Source: Flavobacteriaceae bacterium PS02336 (GTDB lineage: Bacteria; Bacteroidota; Bacteroidia; Flavobacteriales; Flavobacteriaceae). From it: a stretch of 64,000 bases of DNA. The position numbers and the translations under genes are program-made. Of the stretch, positions 25,814 to 33,663 are shown in pieces. The stretch is from assembly GCA_029960065.1 (NCBI GenBank), contig JASCOF010000007.1:228789-292788 (forward strand), read 5' to 3'. Every line of letters starts with the position of its first letter. The stretch's first letter is position 1. The notes beneath the pieces were generated by a model. That model was not told the DNA's origin. It did not search any database and worked only from the letters and a program-made list of their open reading frames with translations.

Positions 25814-25821
25814 CAAATTTA
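25814..25821 (-). promoter_or_regulatory. -7 promoter box for the metNIQ leader transcript
   Basis: TAAATTTG on the minus strand, with a TTTTTG about 23 bp upstream as a possible -33. The predicted start is only a few nucleotides before the leader ORF ATG, which leaves no room for an upstream riboswitch. Confidence 0.6.
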
Positions 25822-25892
25822 AATAGTTATTTTCAATTTTAACGCAAAAATCATTAAAACTTTTATTTCCCTATCAAAATGATAGGCTTTTT

Positions 25893-25972
25893 AAATTCCA
25901 AATAAAAAATTCCAAATTCCAATTTAAGCCGAGACTTCAGGATTGGAATTTGGAATTTTTTATTTGGAATTT
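25893..25972. repeat. Perfect 31-bp inverted repeat built of 7-bp units
   Basis: The left arm 25893-25923 and right arm 25942-25972 are exact reverse complements around an 18-nt loop. Each arm is made of heptamers such as AATTCCA-AATAAAA-AATTCCA-AATTCCA. It follows the stop of the 25998 gene by 25 bp on that gene's strand and probably ends its transcript, insulating the metNIQ leader promoter. Confidence 0.9.
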
Positions 25973-25997
25973 TTTTTTAGATTTTGGAATTTAAATC

Positions 25998-27002
25998 CTA
26001 ATTATTCTGTTCTGCAATTGTGGATTTATTCACTTTTATAATTCTGATTTTTTTATTCGTGTTATCCGATAAAAAAATCAAATCATTAAGTTGTGCAGTT
26101 CCTACAATAGTTCCAAATGCATTTTGTCCTAAAATATCAGAAGCATTAACAACGGCTTTATAATTCTGTTTAATGAATTCGTCTTTTGGATACAATCTCA
26201 AATAAGAAATATTTCCAACAATTTCTGAAGTTACAGCCCAGTCCAAACCAAAATTCAGTGCAATTGGTTTTATGTCTATAAATTGTGTTTTCTCAGGCTC
26301 GATTGGTGTTGTCAATGATTTTGCTGCATTCGCTTTAATATTAGCAATATTGTAATACAAATAACTTTTTGCATCTCTTCCTGCCACAACTAGATTACCG
26401 CCATAAACATCCATAGAATAAACTTCTGTATAACCATTTAACGTGCTCAATTTAGCAATTGGCTCTAAATTCCAATTGCTTGTTTCTGTAATCTGAGACG
26501 TTTCAAAAACTTTAATTGACTTCTCTTTTTCTTTTACGAATACCAATCCATCTTTAACAGCAACACCAAAAACGTGCACAAAAGTCTGCCACCACTGTCC
26601 GTTTCCAACCGTGCTGATTCCTGCATTTGTGGTTTCATCAAAAACAAATAATCTCGATTCGGTGCTTCCCACATATATTCTTCCGTTGTCAACAGCTACC
26701 GAAGTCAGGCTTGTCAACGGAATTGTCGTTGTTCCTTTTACATATTCTTTGATCGTTTTGATATGGGCAAAAGAAACCGCATTAAAAACTTCCAAAACAT
26801 CTCCATTCACCACATACAGTTTCTCTTTTGAAATGGCAATTCCTTTAGGATCAAAAGCTGCTGTGCTTCCTGGAATATTTTGAGCGGTCAATGTCGCAGC
26901 TTCGGTTGGGTAATAATAGGTATAATCTTTAGAAGCTATATCATCTTTGCTACAACTGGTAAAAAAGCAAAGCACAAGAATTAAGGGCAAAATATATTTC
27001 AT
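25998..27002 (-). CDS. Lipoprotein with LVIVD-like beta-propeller repeats
   Basis: 334 residues from ATG 27002. The signal MKYILPLILVLCFFTSC carries a lipobox with Cys 17. Upstream in-frame ATGs at 27026 and 27008 would put charged residues before the signal. The mature part contains repeated blade-like segments (PKGIAISKEKLYVVNGDVLEVF, SLTSVAVDNGRIYVGS, YSMDVYGGNLVVAGRD, LNDLIFLSDN) typical of LVIVD/YVTN-like propellers that act as binding scaffolds. It starts 14 bp after the stop of the zinc-peptidase-like gene at 27017-28231, so the two form an operon and probably act together on the cell surface. Function unknown. Confidence 0.8.
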   Translation of the reverse strand: MKYILPLILVLCFFTSCSKDDIASKDYTYYYPTEAATLTAQNIPGSTAAFDPKGIAISKEKLYVVNGDVLEVFNAVSFAHIKTIKEYVKGTTTIPLTSLTSVAVDNGRIYVGSTESRLFVFDETTNAGISTVGNGQWWQTFVHVFGVAVKDGLVFVKEKEKSIKVFETSQITETSNWNLEPIAKLSTLNGYTEVYSMDVYGGNLVVAGRDAKSYLYYNIANIKANAAKSLTTPIEPEKTQFIDIKPIALNFGLDWAVTSEIVGNISYLRLYPKDEFIKQNYKAVVNASDILGQNAFGTIVGTAQLNDLIFLSDNTNKKIRIIKVNKSTIAEQNN

Positions 27003-27016
27003 ATGCATTTTATGTT

Positions 27017-28231
27017 TTAATTCCATTTTCCTTCACCTTTATATTTAATTAAAAATGGATTTTTTTGATTAATCGTAAATACTGGTTTTTTATAAGTTCC
27101 TTTTACATAATTTGTTTTAGCATAAGTCTTTAGAACATCTGGATCTGTAAAAGGAAGATCGTTTAGATAAATTAAATACTTATAAAAATGAGTCAGCATT
27201 TCCTGCTGTCCGCCTCCTTCTCCGCTGTTTGCCAGATTACTGCTGTGGTTAAAACCAATATGATGCGAGTATTCATGTGACCAAACGGACATTTCTCCAA
27301 CCCAGTGTCCCGTTACATAACCTGACTCCCACTGCGAAGCAAGATTTCCTCCGCCCCAGGCAGAATCTCCTCCGACCATTGCCATCCAAACAGGTCTTTT
27401 ATCCAAATAATTCCAATATATTTTTTCGATTTCTTCTTTAGAAATATAATCGTAAACTCCGTCAGCATCATCAGCGTTTCCGTGCCAGTTAAGTGCTCCG
27501 TTTACTGCTGTTCCGGCCACAGCAGCCTGCTCTTGTTTGTATTTGTCAAAATTGGTAAAAGTACTGTAATACAAAGGATGGCTTAAAGCATACGAATAAT
27601 TGATAATCATTGTAATGGCTTCTTTTGCTAAAGCGGGATTCATTGGCAGAAATTTGCCTAATTCATTGATATGATAACCATCATGAAACTGAACTAAATG
27701 TGTTGATTTTATTTTTTTGAATTTTTGAAATAGAGGATCTTCAGATTCTACAGAGAATTGGATAGCTCCAGAAGAAAACCCTTCAATTTTATCGATGGTT
27801 ACTGTATTTCCTGTTTCTAACAAGTAATCGTTTTTCTTTTCTGTCAAAGGAAGTTTATGAAACGAACGATGAAATGCAGGTATTTTAGAGAAACTGTAAA
27901 TCAGAAAACGCTTGTCATAATTGGGCAGTTTTGCATACACTTTCACATCTGAAAGCCCGACAGGCGAATAAAGCGAAACTTGAACTGAATCTTTTCCTTT
28001 TTGAATCACCTGAAGAGGTTCGTTCACTCTAAACCATCGATCTGTTTTGTCGTACATTCTGGCAGGATTTTCATCATCTTCGAACATAGTCATCGGATGA
28101 TTTTCGGCAGGCAGCGTTGTGGCATCGATGCTCGGAAGGTAATTGGGCTTGTACGAATCTCCGTCGTCACTGCAGCCCAAAATTATACTTGACAGAATAG
28201 CAAGTAAACAGAAGCGGGTGTTTCTTCTCAT
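27017..28231 (-). CDS. Putative zinc metallopeptidase lipoprotein (HExxHxxGxxH)
   Basis: 404 residues from ATG 28231. The lipoprotein signal MRRNTRFCLLAILSSIIL has lipobox LGC. A longer frame to 28333 adds 34 residues before this signal and is unlikely. The extended zinc motif HEYSHHIGFNH lies about two thirds along (VWSHEYSHHIGFNHSSN), matching the metzincin-type HExxHxxGxxH consensus. Upstream of it, VWMAMVGGDSAWGGGNLASQ looks like substrate-cleft sequence. The rest is not recognisable to me. It is a likely surface peptidase, first gene of an operon with the propeller lipoprotein. Activity on a specific protein or glycoprotein cannot be predicted. Confidence 0.75.
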   Translation of the reverse strand: MRRNTRFCLLAILSSIILGCSDDGDSYKPNYLPSIDATTLPAENHPMTMFEDDENPARMYDKTDRWFRVNEPLQVIQKGKDSVQVSLYSPVGLSDVKVYAKLPNYDKRFLIYSFSKIPAFHRSFHKLPLTEKKNDYLLETGNTVTIDKIEGFSSGAIQFSVESEDPLFQKFKKIKSTHLVQFHDGYHINELGKFLPMNPALAKEAITMIINYSYALSHPLYYSTFTNFDKYKQEQAAVAGTAVNGALNWHGNADDADGVYDYISKEEIEKIYWNYLDKRPVWMAMVGGDSAWGGGNLASQWESGYVTGHWVGEMSVWSHEYSHHIGFNHSSNLANSGEGGGQQEMLTHFYKYLIYLNDLPFTDPDVLKTYAKTNYVKGTYKKPVFTINQKNPFLIKYKGEGKWN

Positions 28232-28395
28232 TGGTAAGTATGTAGGTTTGGGGTTAAATATGGGTACAAAACTATCAATATGCTTTTTAAAAACAAGCAT
28301 ATTGACAGAAAAGTATGAAATTAAAATATACAATAAGTAAATTTTTCCCTCGTAATAATACTTAATGATCAGATTTTAAAAGACTCTGCTTTGTT

Positions 28396-29517
28396 TTACA
28401 ATGTCAGATCTAAAGTTTCGATTTGAGATAAATCAGAATTGAATTTTACAAAAGAAGCCGGAAAACCAGTTTTAATTTTTCCTATTTTATCCTGCATTCC
28501 AATTGCTGCTGCTACTCTTGTGGTTGCCATTTTTATAGCTTCATCTGCAGTAACCTCAAGATGATTGTAAGCATTCTGTACCGCTTCTGTCATGGATATT
28601 GTGGCTCCGGCAAGATTGCCTTCATCATTTCTATAAAAACCATCTTCTAAATGGGCATCAAAATTATCCCATTTAAAATTGGCCACTTTTCGGCCTAAAA
28701 ATGTCGCATCACTGATTAAAAAGAATTTATCCTGTTTTAATTTATAAGCAATTTTCGCCGCCGCATAATCACAGTGCGCTCCGTCTAGAATAACGGGAGC
28801 GTAAACCGCTTCGTTTTCAAAAACAGCTCCAACCAAACCTGGCTCTCGATGCCCGAACTGCGTCATGGCATTAAACAAATGAGTTACAAGATGTATTCCT
28901 TTTGCAAAATAAGGCTGTGCTTCTTTATGAGAAATAGTAGTATGTCCGATCGAAATAGTAATACCGCTTTCGATCAGCTTATTTAATTGGTTTTCTGTAA
29001 AACATTCGGGAGCGATTGTAATGACTTTGATGATATCTTTTCCTTTTTGTATAATTTCTTCCAATTCTTCATCTGTCGGTTTTCGCACTTGATCAATACT
29101 GTGTGCACCACGTCGTAACGGATTTAAAAATGGTCCTTCCAAATGCATTCCGACAACACCATTATTGTGTTTTTTCATGTAAGCTCGAACTGCTTCAATT
29201 CCTTCTAAAATGGTTTCTTTTGAAGAAGATATCAAACAAGGCAAAACATGTGTGGTTCCGTATTTTAAACTGGCATCATAAATATCTTGAATGGTTTCTT
29301 CGTTTGGAGTCTGGCTGAAATAAAGTTTTTCTCCGCCATTTATTTGAATATCAATAAATCCTGCTGAAAGATGATTGCCTCCTAAATCAATTATTTCAAT
29401 ATCGTTTGGAATTTCATTTTGAACCGAAACCACTTTTCTGTTTTCAATAATAACAACTCCGTTTTCAATTATTTCTTCGCCTGTGTGTACAACAGCATTT
29501 ACAATAGCCTGTTTCAT
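28396..29517 (-). CDS. nagA: N-acetylglucosamine-6-phosphate deacetylase
   Basis: 373 residues, amidohydrolase superfamily. Key blocks are DLGGNHLSAGFIDIQINGG, the metal ligand Glu in GMHLEGPFLNP, ISIGHTTISHKEA, HLFNAMTQFGHREPG, and catalytic Asp in FLISDAT. It removes acetate from GlcNAc-6-P in the cytoplasm, giving GlcN-6-P for glycolysis or cell-wall synthesis. It stands alone here, with no nagB, kinase or transporter next to it. Length and motifs are normal. Confidence 0.95.
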   Translation of the reverse strand: MKQAIVNAVVHTGEEIIENGVVIIENRKVVSVQNEIPNDIEIIDLGGNHLSAGFIDIQINGGEKLYFSQTPNEETIQDIYDASLKYGTTHVLPCLISSSKETILEGIEAVRAYMKKHNNGVVGMHLEGPFLNPLRRGAHSIDQVRKPTDEELEEIIQKGKDIIKVITIAPECFTENQLNKLIESGITISIGHTTISHKEAQPYFAKGIHLVTHLFNAMTQFGHREPGLVGAVFENEAVYAPVILDGAHCDYAAAKIAYKLKQDKFFLISDATFLGRKVANFKWDNFDAHLEDGFYRNDEGNLAGATISMTEAVQNAYNHLEVTADEAIKMATTRVAAAIGMQDKIGKIKTGFPASFVKFNSDLSQIETLDLTL

Positions 29518-29679
29518 GGTTTATTTTATTTCTTTATTTGGGGATAATCAGCTTTTATTTTCTTCCAAATTTAATATGGAAGATTGGATTAATATTCTCA
29601 AATAATCAAAATAATTTAATCTGCGTAAAATCTTTTGTTGGATTTATCTGAAACAAAGAAGCAAACGATAGAAAAACAA

Positions 29680-30492
29680 TTAATCTGCCCCGCCGTCAAC
29701 ACTATCAAATGTTTCGCGGTCTTTTGGTTTAACGCTGTATTTTAGAGAAAACATTGGGCCGTAATAGACATCAAATTGATTTCCGTTGGCACGCAGCTGC
29801 ATCTGACCAATTATACCTGCAAGAAAATGAAGATTCGGCGTAATTCCAGCGCTGTAATAAACGGATAATCTAAAAAGATCAAAATGTTCTTCGGCATAAT
29901 CTTTAGAAGCAAATTTCAGCATTAATTCTGTGTAATAACCTATGTTTGGTGACAGAAAAATTGGTTTTTCTTTGCTTTGTCTTAAAAAATGATTGACTCC
30001 AAAACGAGCTCTTAATCTTGGTATGGTTTGATGATTTCCGTTTCGGTCATCAAAAAATTTAGTTTCAAAACGCAGCTGTTCAAAAATAGATCCTTTCGGC
30101 ATATCCTGAGAAAGTGTTCCCATTATGATTAATCTGTTTTCTAAGGTTTTATAATTTCCTGCTTCTTCAACTGCATATTTCTGATTGTGTGCATATCCGA
30201 GCCATAATTTTAAATTTTTAAAACCCGAATACATCAGCCAAGGTCTTATTACTTTTCGCTGTGTATATTCAAACGGATTATCGTTGGTGTACGCACCTTG
30301 TGTAACCAACTGTACATCGAGTTGTCCGCTGAGATGCCATTTTTCTATTAGCGGAAAAGCAACATCTACTTCTTCAATAGAAGCCGGAATAAAACCTATG
30401 GAATACGGAGCATCTTGAGCTGTTACAAGCTGCGTTATAATTGTGAACCCAACCAAAATCAAACTTCTTTTAAATAAATTCATAGCGTTCAT
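29680..30492 (-). CDS. DUF2490 outer-membrane beta-barrel protein
   Basis: 270 residues. The signal peptide ends about residue 25 (LVTAQ). The sequence has the DUF2490 pattern of alternating strands, with LWLGYAHNQKY, LENRLIIMG, EQLRFETKFFDDR and RLRARFGVNHFL. It is predicted to be a small outer-membrane barrel of unknown substrate. ATG codons at 30492 and 30483 are both possible. Its promoter carries the same palindrome as the sulfatase gene at the same distance, so the two are likely co-regulated. Confidence 0.85.
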   Translation of the reverse strand: MNAMNLFKRSLILVGFTIITQLVTAQDAPYSIGFIPASIEEVDVAFPLIEKWHLSGQLDVQLVTQGAYTNDNPFEYTQRKVIRPWLMYSGFKNLKLWLGYAHNQKYAVEEAGNYKTLENRLIIMGTLSQDMPKGSIFEQLRFETKFFDDRNGNHQTIPRLRARFGVNHFLRQSKEKPIFLSPNIGYYTELMLKFASKDYAEEHFDLFRLSVYYSAGITPNLHFLAGIIGQMQLRANGNQFDVYYGPMFSLKYSVKPKDRETFDSVDGGAD

Positions 30493-30526
30493 TGTTAAGT
30501 TCTTGATTATAAATAAAAAAGCACAT

Positions 30527-30588
30527 CAAATTTAAAGAAAGAAGCAGACAAGAATTTAAAAAAGCGGTTTCATATTATAAAATGAAAC
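30527..30588 (-). promoter_or_regulatory. DUF2490 gene promoter with palindromic operator
   Basis: GTTTCATATTATAAAATGAAAC (30567-30588) matches the sulfatase-promoter palindrome with one change. A -7 box TAAATTTG lies at 30527-30534 on the minus strand, exactly 33 bp from the palindrome, as at the sulfatase gene. The palindrome would be centred near -55, a position that suits an activator. Confidence 0.65.
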
Positions 30589-30643
30589 AATCTTTAAACG
30601 GTTTTACATAAAAAATGGAGATAAAAAGTAAGCTCATTTTGTA

Positions 30644-30800
30644 AGCTTCGGAGAAGCAAAATATTTATAGAATAATTTAGTTCCATTGAAAAAACTCCGG
30701 AGGAGTGAAATATATTATAATTCAAAAAAATATCGCTCCGCTGGAGCTTTTGAATCAACAATAAAAACAATTTCTACAAATATTTCGCTTCTCCGAAGCT
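30644..30800. repeat. Nested inverted-repeat intergenic element
   Basis: The outer arms agcttcggagaagc...(30644-30672) and ...gcttctccgaagct (30771-30800) pair over about 28 bp with few mismatches. Inside, actccggaggagtgaaatat (30694-30713) and atatcgctccgctggagct (30730-30748) form a second imperfect stem. Words like ctccagcggagcgatat are dispersed in flavobacterial intergenic DNA, so this is probably a non-coding repeat, perhaps a composite of two copies. Confidence 0.75.
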
Positions 30801-30814
30801 AATCCTTTAAAATC

Positions 30815-30845
30815 AAAAAGGCTGTCCCTTTGAGACAGCCTTTTA
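30815..30845. terminator. Terminator near the end of the export operon
   Basis: Stem aaaaggctgtc (30816-30826) with gacagcctttt (30834-30844) around a 7-nt loop, with A and T runs on both sides. It is placed to terminate the tolC-like gene on the minus strand. Confidence 0.85.
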
Positions 30846-30909
30846 AAAAAAAATAAACTCTGAAAATTAATATTATGCAGACTGGTACGAACTGCATAGC
30901 CTTTTATAA

Positions 30910-32307
30910 TTAATCTGGATTTGCCAGGATTTTATACAATTCTGCGTTCGAAAGATAAAACTGGTTTTCTAAACCAATCTGAGATAATTTAGCACTGACA
31001 AGATTATTCTCCCTTGAATTGATTAAGAAAATAGAACTTTCTCCAAATGAAAACAGTTTTTCTTCTGAGCTTAGCATGGTCATATAATCTTGAACCAAAT
31101 TATCAATTACAACCTTTTGTCTTCTTAAAGAAGCAATTTCGGTCTGCTGTGCTTTGATTTTATTTTTAAGTTCCAATCGCTGCTGGCCGATATCAAACTG
31201 TAAATCTTGAATCTTCAATTTTGCCATTTTCAGATTCCCTCTTTCTTTTCTTAAGAAAATTGGAAAACTGAAATCGATATTAAATTTATAATCATCGGCA
31301 TTAAATGTATTCCAATAATTCGGATCGGAAATATAGTTATATCCTACATTTACTTTTGGCAGAAGCGAATTGGCTTTCAATTGTCGGTTTACTTCCAAAA
31401 TATCCATTTTAGTTTCCAGCGATTGAATTTTTGGGTGTGCATCCAATGATTCTACATCAACCATCATCGCATCAGTTCTAAGCGTTTCTTCTATTGTCTG
31501 AATTAAATTCTGCTCCGGTTTCACAAGGTCTCCCAACTCAACAGGAACATTTTCAATCCATAAAAAATTAGCCAGTTTAAGTTTTGCTTTTGCTAACTTT
31601 AAATTTCCGTTTTCAAAATTCAATTCTCTGTTTCTAACTGTAATTTTAGCTTCTACGCTGTCAATTGCTGCACCATCACCTGCTTCAATAAGTTTTTTAA
31701 CGCCTGTAAAACGCGTGCTGGCAAAACCTAAATAATTTTTATACAATTCCGCTTCGTTGTAACTTCTTCTCCACTCAAAATATGCTTCACTTGCTTCATA
31801 CAAAACTTCAATAGCTCTTAGTTTTCGCTGTGCGTCACTAAGTTTTAAGTTAAGTTTTCCTTCACGAACATCTGCCATTCGCTGATTGATAAACATTCCC
31901 TGACCTAAAGCAACGGTAACCCCAAGCGAAGCTAAACCGGCTTCTGGCGTACGGTTCTGCGGATTATAATACTGCCCGTCTGTATCATCAAAACCTGCTT
32001 TAATTTCAATTCCGTACCAAGTTGGAATTTTGAAACTGCTGTTTAGTAACGAATAATATTCTGTTCCTTTAAATTCTTTCTTATTGTAATCTACTTCAAT
32101 TTTTGGATCAAATCCGCCTCGTGCCGCCATTAATCTGGCTTGTGCATTAGAGACTTCAAGATTGGCTTGTTTTACCAGCGGATGGTATTTTTTAACATAT
32201 CCCAAAAACTCGCTGAAACTTAGCTCTTCTTCATTAAAGTTCTGACTTTGAAGCGAAGAAAAACTCAGCAGAAATAAGAAAGAAAACAATTTTACAAGAT
32301 TTCTCAT
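30910..32307 (-). CDS. TolC-family outer-membrane channel protein
   Basis: 465 residues. The signal peptide is about 1-21 (LLSFSSLQSQ), followed by two OEP-type repeats of long alpha-helices and short barrel strands (YVKKYHPLVKQANLEVSNAQARL, LYKNYLGFASTRFTGVKKLIEAGDG). It would form the trimeric outer-membrane conduit of the ABC/HlyD exporter encoded upstream. The start codon lies 1 bp after the stop of the HlyD-like gene, showing tight operon organisation. Confidence 0.92.
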   Translation of the reverse strand: MRNLVKLFSFLFLLSFSSLQSQNFNEEELSFSEFLGYVKKYHPLVKQANLEVSNAQARLMAARGGFDPKIEVDYNKKEFKGTEYYSLLNSSFKIPTWYGIEIKAGFDDTDGQYYNPQNRTPEAGLASLGVTVALGQGMFINQRMADVREGKLNLKLSDAQRKLRAIEVLYEASEAYFEWRRSYNEAELYKNYLGFASTRFTGVKKLIEAGDGAAIDSVEAKITVRNRELNFENGNLKLAKAKLKLANFLWIENVPVELGDLVKPEQNLIQTIEETLRTDAMMVDVESLDAHPKIQSLETKMDILEVNRQLKANSLLPKVNVGYNYISDPNYWNTFNADDYKFNIDFSFPIFLRKERGNLKMAKLKIQDLQFDIGQQRLELKNKIKAQQTEIASLRRQKVVIDNLVQDYMTMLSSEEKLFSFGESSIFLINSRENNLVSAKLSQIGLENQFYLSNAELYKILANPD

Positions 32308-32308
32308 T

Positions 32309-33661
32309 TTACTTTTTCTCCTTTCCTTTTTCTATCTTTTCACCTGAATTATAATAATTTGGAGGAAAACCATTTAAGTTACGCCAAATCTCATACCATA
32401 CCTGAACGGTTTCTAATAAAGCGATACTTTGCGCTCCTGCACCAATACTCAACTCTTTTGGCCAGTGGCGATCTTCTCCATCTGGTGAAACTAAAATTCT
32501 GTATTTTCCATTCGAACTGATAAAGTTTTCTATTGCTACCACTTTTCCTCCATACGTTCCATAAGACAATCCTGGCCAGCCAGAAAACACAATTCGAGGC
32601 CATCCGTCAAACCAAACACGAACCTTTGCACCGCGGTGAACTAATGGTAAATCGATTGGATCTACATATGTTTCTACCGCAATATCATAACTAGAAGGCA
32701 TAATACTTACTACTGGAGTTCCTTCTTTTATCGTTTCTCCAAGACCTGCAAGTAAAGCACGGTTTACATAACCGCTTTGTGGTGCTGTAATGTAGTACAA
32801 ACCATTTCTTAATCTGTAATTGGTATACTGATTTTCTAACTTATTTACCTGAGCTTCTGTATCGTACTGTGTACTTAATGCTGTAAATTTATCACTTCTT
32901 GATTTAGAAATTTTCTCAGCATATTCAGCTGTAATTCTATTGATTTCTACTTTCGCATTGATCAATTCGTTTCTGCTGCTCAATAATTTATTTTCCTGCG
33001 TAATAATATAGGCTTCAGATTCCTGCAGTTTCAATCTTTTCTGCTCGACATCTGTCATTGGCTTTAAACCTTCTTTATTCAAAGCTGTAGAACGATCAAA
33101 CTGCGTTTTTGCGATTCTTAATTGCGTTCTAACGGCAACCAAATCCATACTGTCGCTTTTTATTTTCAGTCTAGCTTGTTTGATTTTATTTCCAGCTTGT
33201 TCCAATTTCAATTGTCTTTCTGTATTCAAAGATTGCGCCTGTACATCAAGAGAATTTACTTTATCTCCGTACGATTCTACAGCCATTTTTTTAGCATCGA
33301 CTTGTTGTTTGGTATTTCCAACCAAATTCGGATCCAGATAATCTTCTTTGATTTCCGAAATAAAAAGTATTGTATCTCCTTTTTTTACATAATCACCTTC
33401 TTTTACATACCACTTTTCGATTCTACCTGCAATTGCATTATGAACCGTTTGAGGTCTTTGGTCTGGTTTTAGAGTAGTAACCGAACCGCTTCCAGAAATA
33501 TTCTGTGTCCACGGCAGAAAAAGACAGCCAACAAGGAAAATCAAAAATCCGATTATGACTTTGTTTAATATTCTATAATGTGGTCTTCGGGCAACGCTGG
33601 TAATCGATTTGTATTTGCCCGGAGTTATAAGTACGTTATTATCTTTAGATATGTTGAGCAT
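32309..33661 (-). CDS. HlyD-family periplasmic adaptor protein
   Basis: 450 residues. One N-terminal membrane anchor (about 33-50, IIGFLIFLVGCLFLPW) is followed by a biotinyl-lipoyl half-motif (AGRIEKWYVKEGDYVKKGDTILFI) and a long coiled-coil hairpin (about 115-290). The second lipoyl half is YITAPQSGYVNRALLAGLGETIKEGTPV, and a beta-barrel domain follows. It links the inner-membrane ABC protein to the TolC-like channel. It sits between them, 2 bp after the ABC gene. Confidence 0.93.
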   Translation of the reverse strand: MLNISKDNNVLITPGKYKSITSVARRPHYRILNKVIIGFLIFLVGCLFLPWTQNISGSGSVTTLKPDQRPQTVHNAIAGRIEKWYVKEGDYVKKGDTILFISEIKEDYLDPNLVGNTKQQVDAKKMAVESYGDKVNSLDVQAQSLNTERQLKLEQAGNKIKQARLKIKSDSMDLVAVRTQLRIAKTQFDRSTALNKEGLKPMTDVEQKRLKLQESEAYIITQENKLLSSRNELINAKVEINRITAEYAEKISKSRSDKFTALSTQYDTEAQVNKLENQYTNYRLRNGLYYITAPQSGYVNRALLAGLGETIKEGTPVVSIMPSSYDIAVETYVDPIDLPLVHRGAKVRVWFDGWPRIVFSGWPGLSYGTYGGKVVAIENFISSNGKYRILVSPDGEDRHWPKELSIGAGAQSIALLETVQVWYEIWRNLNGFPPNYYNSGEKIEKGKEKK

Positions 33662-33663
33662 GA

